A DNA stretch of 64,000 nt from Geosiphon pyriformis. Taxonomy: Eukaryota > Glomeromycota > Glomeromycetes > Archaeosporales > Geosiphonaceae. Of the stretch, positions 61,101-64,000 are shown in pieces; the first letter of the stretch is position 1; each line of letters begins with the position of its first letter. The stretch lies in the NCBI GenBank assembly GCA_016748015.1, contig JAAOMT010000620.1, positions 483,246 to 547,245 of the forward strand, written 5' to 3'. A program made the translations under genes and the position numbers. Under the pieces are notes generated by a model. The model saw only the letters and a list, made by a program, of their open reading frames with translations. It made no database searches and was not told the DNA's origin.

Positions 61101-62630
61101 TGCCATCTGGTAGATCTCTAACCACTAATAACAACTCATCCAGACTGAAACTACACATAACACCTGAAAATACACTGGTATCAATGTGAGCCAAGGGAGC
61201 ATATTGAGTTGACCAATGATCTGACAGAACACCGGGCACCATGTATTTTCTCATCCATCCTTCCATAATCATATTAATATTCAACTTAACATTACAAGGA
61301 TCCAAAATCAAATTATTATTTACTCTCAAGTAGTCCAATATCACTTTTCAAACAGGTCATTTCAACACATTCCGAATTATGCACTTTTTATTAGAGCAAA
61401 AAATTTCCATACATTTGTTAATTGTCTTCCTGATAGAGTTATTCCTAGCCATCCTGGATTCATAATATTTGGATTTGCAGTATGTTTTTCTCACACTAGC
61501 CAGGTAATAGAAAGCCACTTTAGTCTTAACATTACTATTAATTAGGGTCTCAAACTTAGAAGCTTCTGCCTTGTCAAGACCAGACCAAGTATGTAAAAAG
61601 CAAACAAAATTAGCTGTGCAACCCTTACTTAAACTCTTCACAATTTTTGCCACCAGAAGTTCCAACCTAAAAAACTTGGAAGAATATTTGTTCCTTACAC
61701 ACTTGAAATCACTGAACCAATATTTGGAGAAAATTTTTTCAGCCAATACCACCATAATCTTCCTTAGAATGTTCCATATTGTATCCAAATTCCCAAGATC
61801 TTTTGCCTAAGTAAATTCAGGCAGAACCAAAGCAAACCTGTTAGATGAGTGCTCTCTGAAATGCAACCATTTACTAGCATTAGCATCCTTAATTTTGAAT
61901 TTCCACCTGTCTCTGTTGGCTTGCTTGCATAAACTATTTAAATTGGCATTTACAAGACCCTCCAACCCAATTGAAACCAAAACTGTCTTATAATCAGTGT
62001 CAAAAAATTCCACAACAAAGCCAATTTTATGGCTGGCAACAGCAGAAGACAAATTGTAATTAACAAAAATAAAATCAATAGTTCTCTCAATCTCTCTTGA
62101 GTTGGACCATGTAGAAACTTCAGCCAGCTCATGGCCAATAAATGAATTCACCAAACCCAAATCAGAACAAAACTTGAAACACATGCTCCTCTCTTTCCCA
62201 TTTTTATTAAAGTTCTTACCCAAAACCACAAATGTGCTGGAATTGACAGCTTTAGCAATGAGAGAATTAACAATCAAAGCTTGATTAAATCTTGATTTAA
62301 TAAAGGCATCAGCATATAAACCCAAAATGGACATCAAAATCTTGCTTTTGAACAGAAACTTAATTGAAATGACTCACTCAGGAATCTCCTCTACTTTTGA
62401 TATATGCTGAACCAGACATTTATTCATGATAACTGCTACTCCAGTCCCTAAAAAACCCTTTTCCAGCCCAAAAGTAAATATTCACATTTCATCAAATTTT
62501 TTCATAATTTATAGCCTAATACTAGACTTCAGTTTAGTTTCAGTAATGAATGAAACCATGTTATCTAAATTCATATGCCACTATATAATATCTTTCTGTT
62601 TAGCTAGAACATTAATGCCATAAACATTGC
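58114..62630 (-). pseudogene. LINE E ORF2, broken; catalytic Asp residues mutated
   Basis: Endonuclease 62630-61807: GLYADAF, GKNFNKNG in place of GDFNENG, TIDFIF and FDTDYKTV. Linker 61788-61063 ends VRDLPDGKAAGFSGITNEL. RT: QNMCKVYDSVGW near 60715 and the active-site box reads FVNN near 60355 instead of FVDD. RNase H: VYINSS near 59275 instead of VYTDGS, LIEMQVITLVLDC, FTNSQTLLDLC instead of LDSQ, and VKDHTGVISNEYANFFTSA near 58930-58880, so each catalytic Asp is Asn. Zinc motif CIQY...DHMFVC near 58535 has Tyr for the second Cys. The frame is interrupted by the LTR element at 58113. Confidence 0.85.
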
Positions 62631-62657
62631 ACATAGCAAATTTCCAAATCAAGTTAT

Positions 62658-64000
62658 TTATTGGGGAGCAGAAGGCATCTGAAAACCTAAGCCAGCACAC
62701 AACTGATCTAACTTTGCCAAAATTGAACCAATTGAGGCTTCACGAGCCACCAATTTTGACTCTAAACAGTCCACCTTAGTTGTCAAAATCTTTGAGCTAC
62801 TGAGTCCCAAAGCTGAAATAACAGAAGGAGATGTAAGTACTGCTTCAAAACTATCTAAAACTATATTAGAGTTCAAATCCAAATTGACGTTAACTGGGGC
62901 AACCAATTTGTCAAAAGAAGAAGGGAGCCAAAGGCACCAATTCCATATTGTTGAATTTGTGCATAATGCCAGAAACCTGATCACCCAAGAGCTCTAAGAA
63001 ACATTCCAAAGAAAACAAATGAGCATTCAAAGACAAATTATTAGCCAGGACAAGAGAAGAACTACCACTCAAACCTAAGGCACTAGAAGAAAAAGAAAAA
63101 GAACCAAAACCAGACTCAAACTGAAGATCACCAGAAGAAAATACAGAAGAAACCACCTAAGCCCATGACTTGCCACCAAAAGCAGTAGGATGAGAAATAA
63201 AAACATTTTTCTTGGCATATAACTTGGCCAACCGAAGATAATTTACATGAGAAACATTTTTTTTAACGGTTTTTTTAGAAGAGGCAGACACCAGAGTGTC
63301 AGAGACATTACATTCCAAAGCTGAGTGTCCAAACTTCTCACACTTTTCATACCAAACCAAATCCAATCTAGTCCAAGAAAGTCTCATGTCACCAAAAATT
63401 GGCTCAGTACGAAATGCAAATTCAAGCTTATTTTCAGATTCAAAACCAATAACAACACAGTGAGTCCAGTTGCTAGTCTTCAGAGAATAGTTGATTACAC
63501 AAGTTTTCCCAGCCTCTTCCAAAAGAGTATCAAGATTATGTGCAGTTGTTCCCACCAGCAAAGTAAACAAAAGCATCCTAAAACAATCCTTAAACATCCA
63601 AGTATTCTGATCTCTCATGGCCATAGCCACATGCATTGAGTCCTTCCCAATAAAAAATAACCATCTTAATGCCAGTTGCTTTGCTTGTTCCAACTCAGTA
63701 AATTCTATCATAGTCTTCTACCACATTTCAATCAGCTGAATTTTGATCGACTTAATATTACCAAACTCAGATACTGCAGTAATGATCATCTTCTTTGGCA
63801 TATCCATGGAAATTTCCTTGATTACTACAGTCTGATCTGACTTCATTCCTTGTCTCTTAAGATTGCTGTTTACAGTGATTCTTTTTTCTCTGGTCAATAA
63901 TGTGGCCATTTCTATGCTCTTTTCTGAAGTAAATATCAATCAAATAATCCCTTCAAAATTTGAAAGGATATTGGCCCCCCCAAAACCATTGAGTAAAGAA
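62658..64000 (-). pseudogene. LINE E ORF1, broken and incomplete
   Basis: Pieces at 63939-63718, 63711-63157, 63156-62911 and 62984-62658 follow LINE C ORF1. RRM-like segment: GNIKSIKIQLIEMW near 63760-63720. The knuckle reads YEKCEKFGHSALEC near 63350-63310, with the first Cys changed to Tyr. Then AFGGKSWA and a coiled-coil-like end LGLSSSKILTTKVDCLESKL. The N-terminus is beyond the window. Confidence 0.78.

Larger units (their letters stand above)
54591..64000 (-). mobile_element. LINE E, split by an LTR element and cut by the right edge
   Basis: The 3' end lies at 54591-54855: the rest of the ORF2 C-terminus (LVWFCDMINSFGIKLS onward, as VVRLLGLANSFAVSFG in LINE A), a stop, and the conserved 3' tail GGCTGATTACATGTGGAAAA. 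The body resumes at 58114 after the LTR element and continues past 64000 within ORF1. It is a third subfamily, closest to LINE C in ORF1, and the most heavily mutated of the five large copies. Target duplication cannot be checked because the 5' end is outside. Confidence 0.9.

Overview
This 64 kb window reads as AT-rich, repeat-laden nuclear DNA of a filamentous fungus. Short GT-AG introns (about 69-108 nt where resolved), four single-copy housekeeping-type genes in one block, very AT-rich spacers and many LINE and Ty3-type elements decaying by C-to-T/G-to-A changes suggest an early-diverging fungus. My best guess is an arbuscular mycorrhizal (Glomeromycotina) genome such as Gigaspora or Rhizophagus; this rests on gene-family resemblance and base composition, not on a search.

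Layout. 1-4082: 5' part of a Ty3-type LTR retrotransposon on the minus strand (gag, protease, one LTR), inserted in an old LINE. 4083-6385: that LINE (plus strand), itself split by a 904-bp palindromic MITE with an 8-bp target duplication. 6510-7870: two adjacent LTR-like direct repeats. About 8380-12121: a very decayed second Ty3-type copy. 12122-14700: AT-rich DNA without genes. 14855-22914: the gene block, with TIM23 (plus) convergent with PEX19 (minus), then a 12-exon gene that I identify as a Fanconi anaemia group C (FANCC) homologue (minus), then TVP23 (minus). These cover mitochondrial import, peroxisome membrane biogenesis, DNA crosslink repair and Golgi membrane function; nothing suggests an operon-like link. 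22915-26469: AT-rich, no gene.

26470-64000 is a LINE field. Element A (5'-truncated), B (full length, only six nonsense codons, no frameshift), C (full length, badly decayed) and D (full length, plus strand) are each bounded by a perfect 10-13 bp target-site duplication that I could read. Element E runs off the right edge and is broken near its 3' end by a 3.26-kb LTR element without coding capacity. The full-length LINEs encode ORF1 (CCHC knuckle) and ORF2 (APE-type endonuclease, reverse transcriptase, RNase H, C-terminal zinc motif).

Main points of interest: the fungal FANCC candidate; a MITE insertion whose pre-insertion site can be read from an intact LINE; LINE B as a mosaic of two subfamilies; a hairpin at the 5' end of the LINEs that is kept in structure but not in sequence; recurrent Trp-to-stop changes at the same codons in independent copies; and Asp-to-Asn changes at catalytic residues of the decayed copies.
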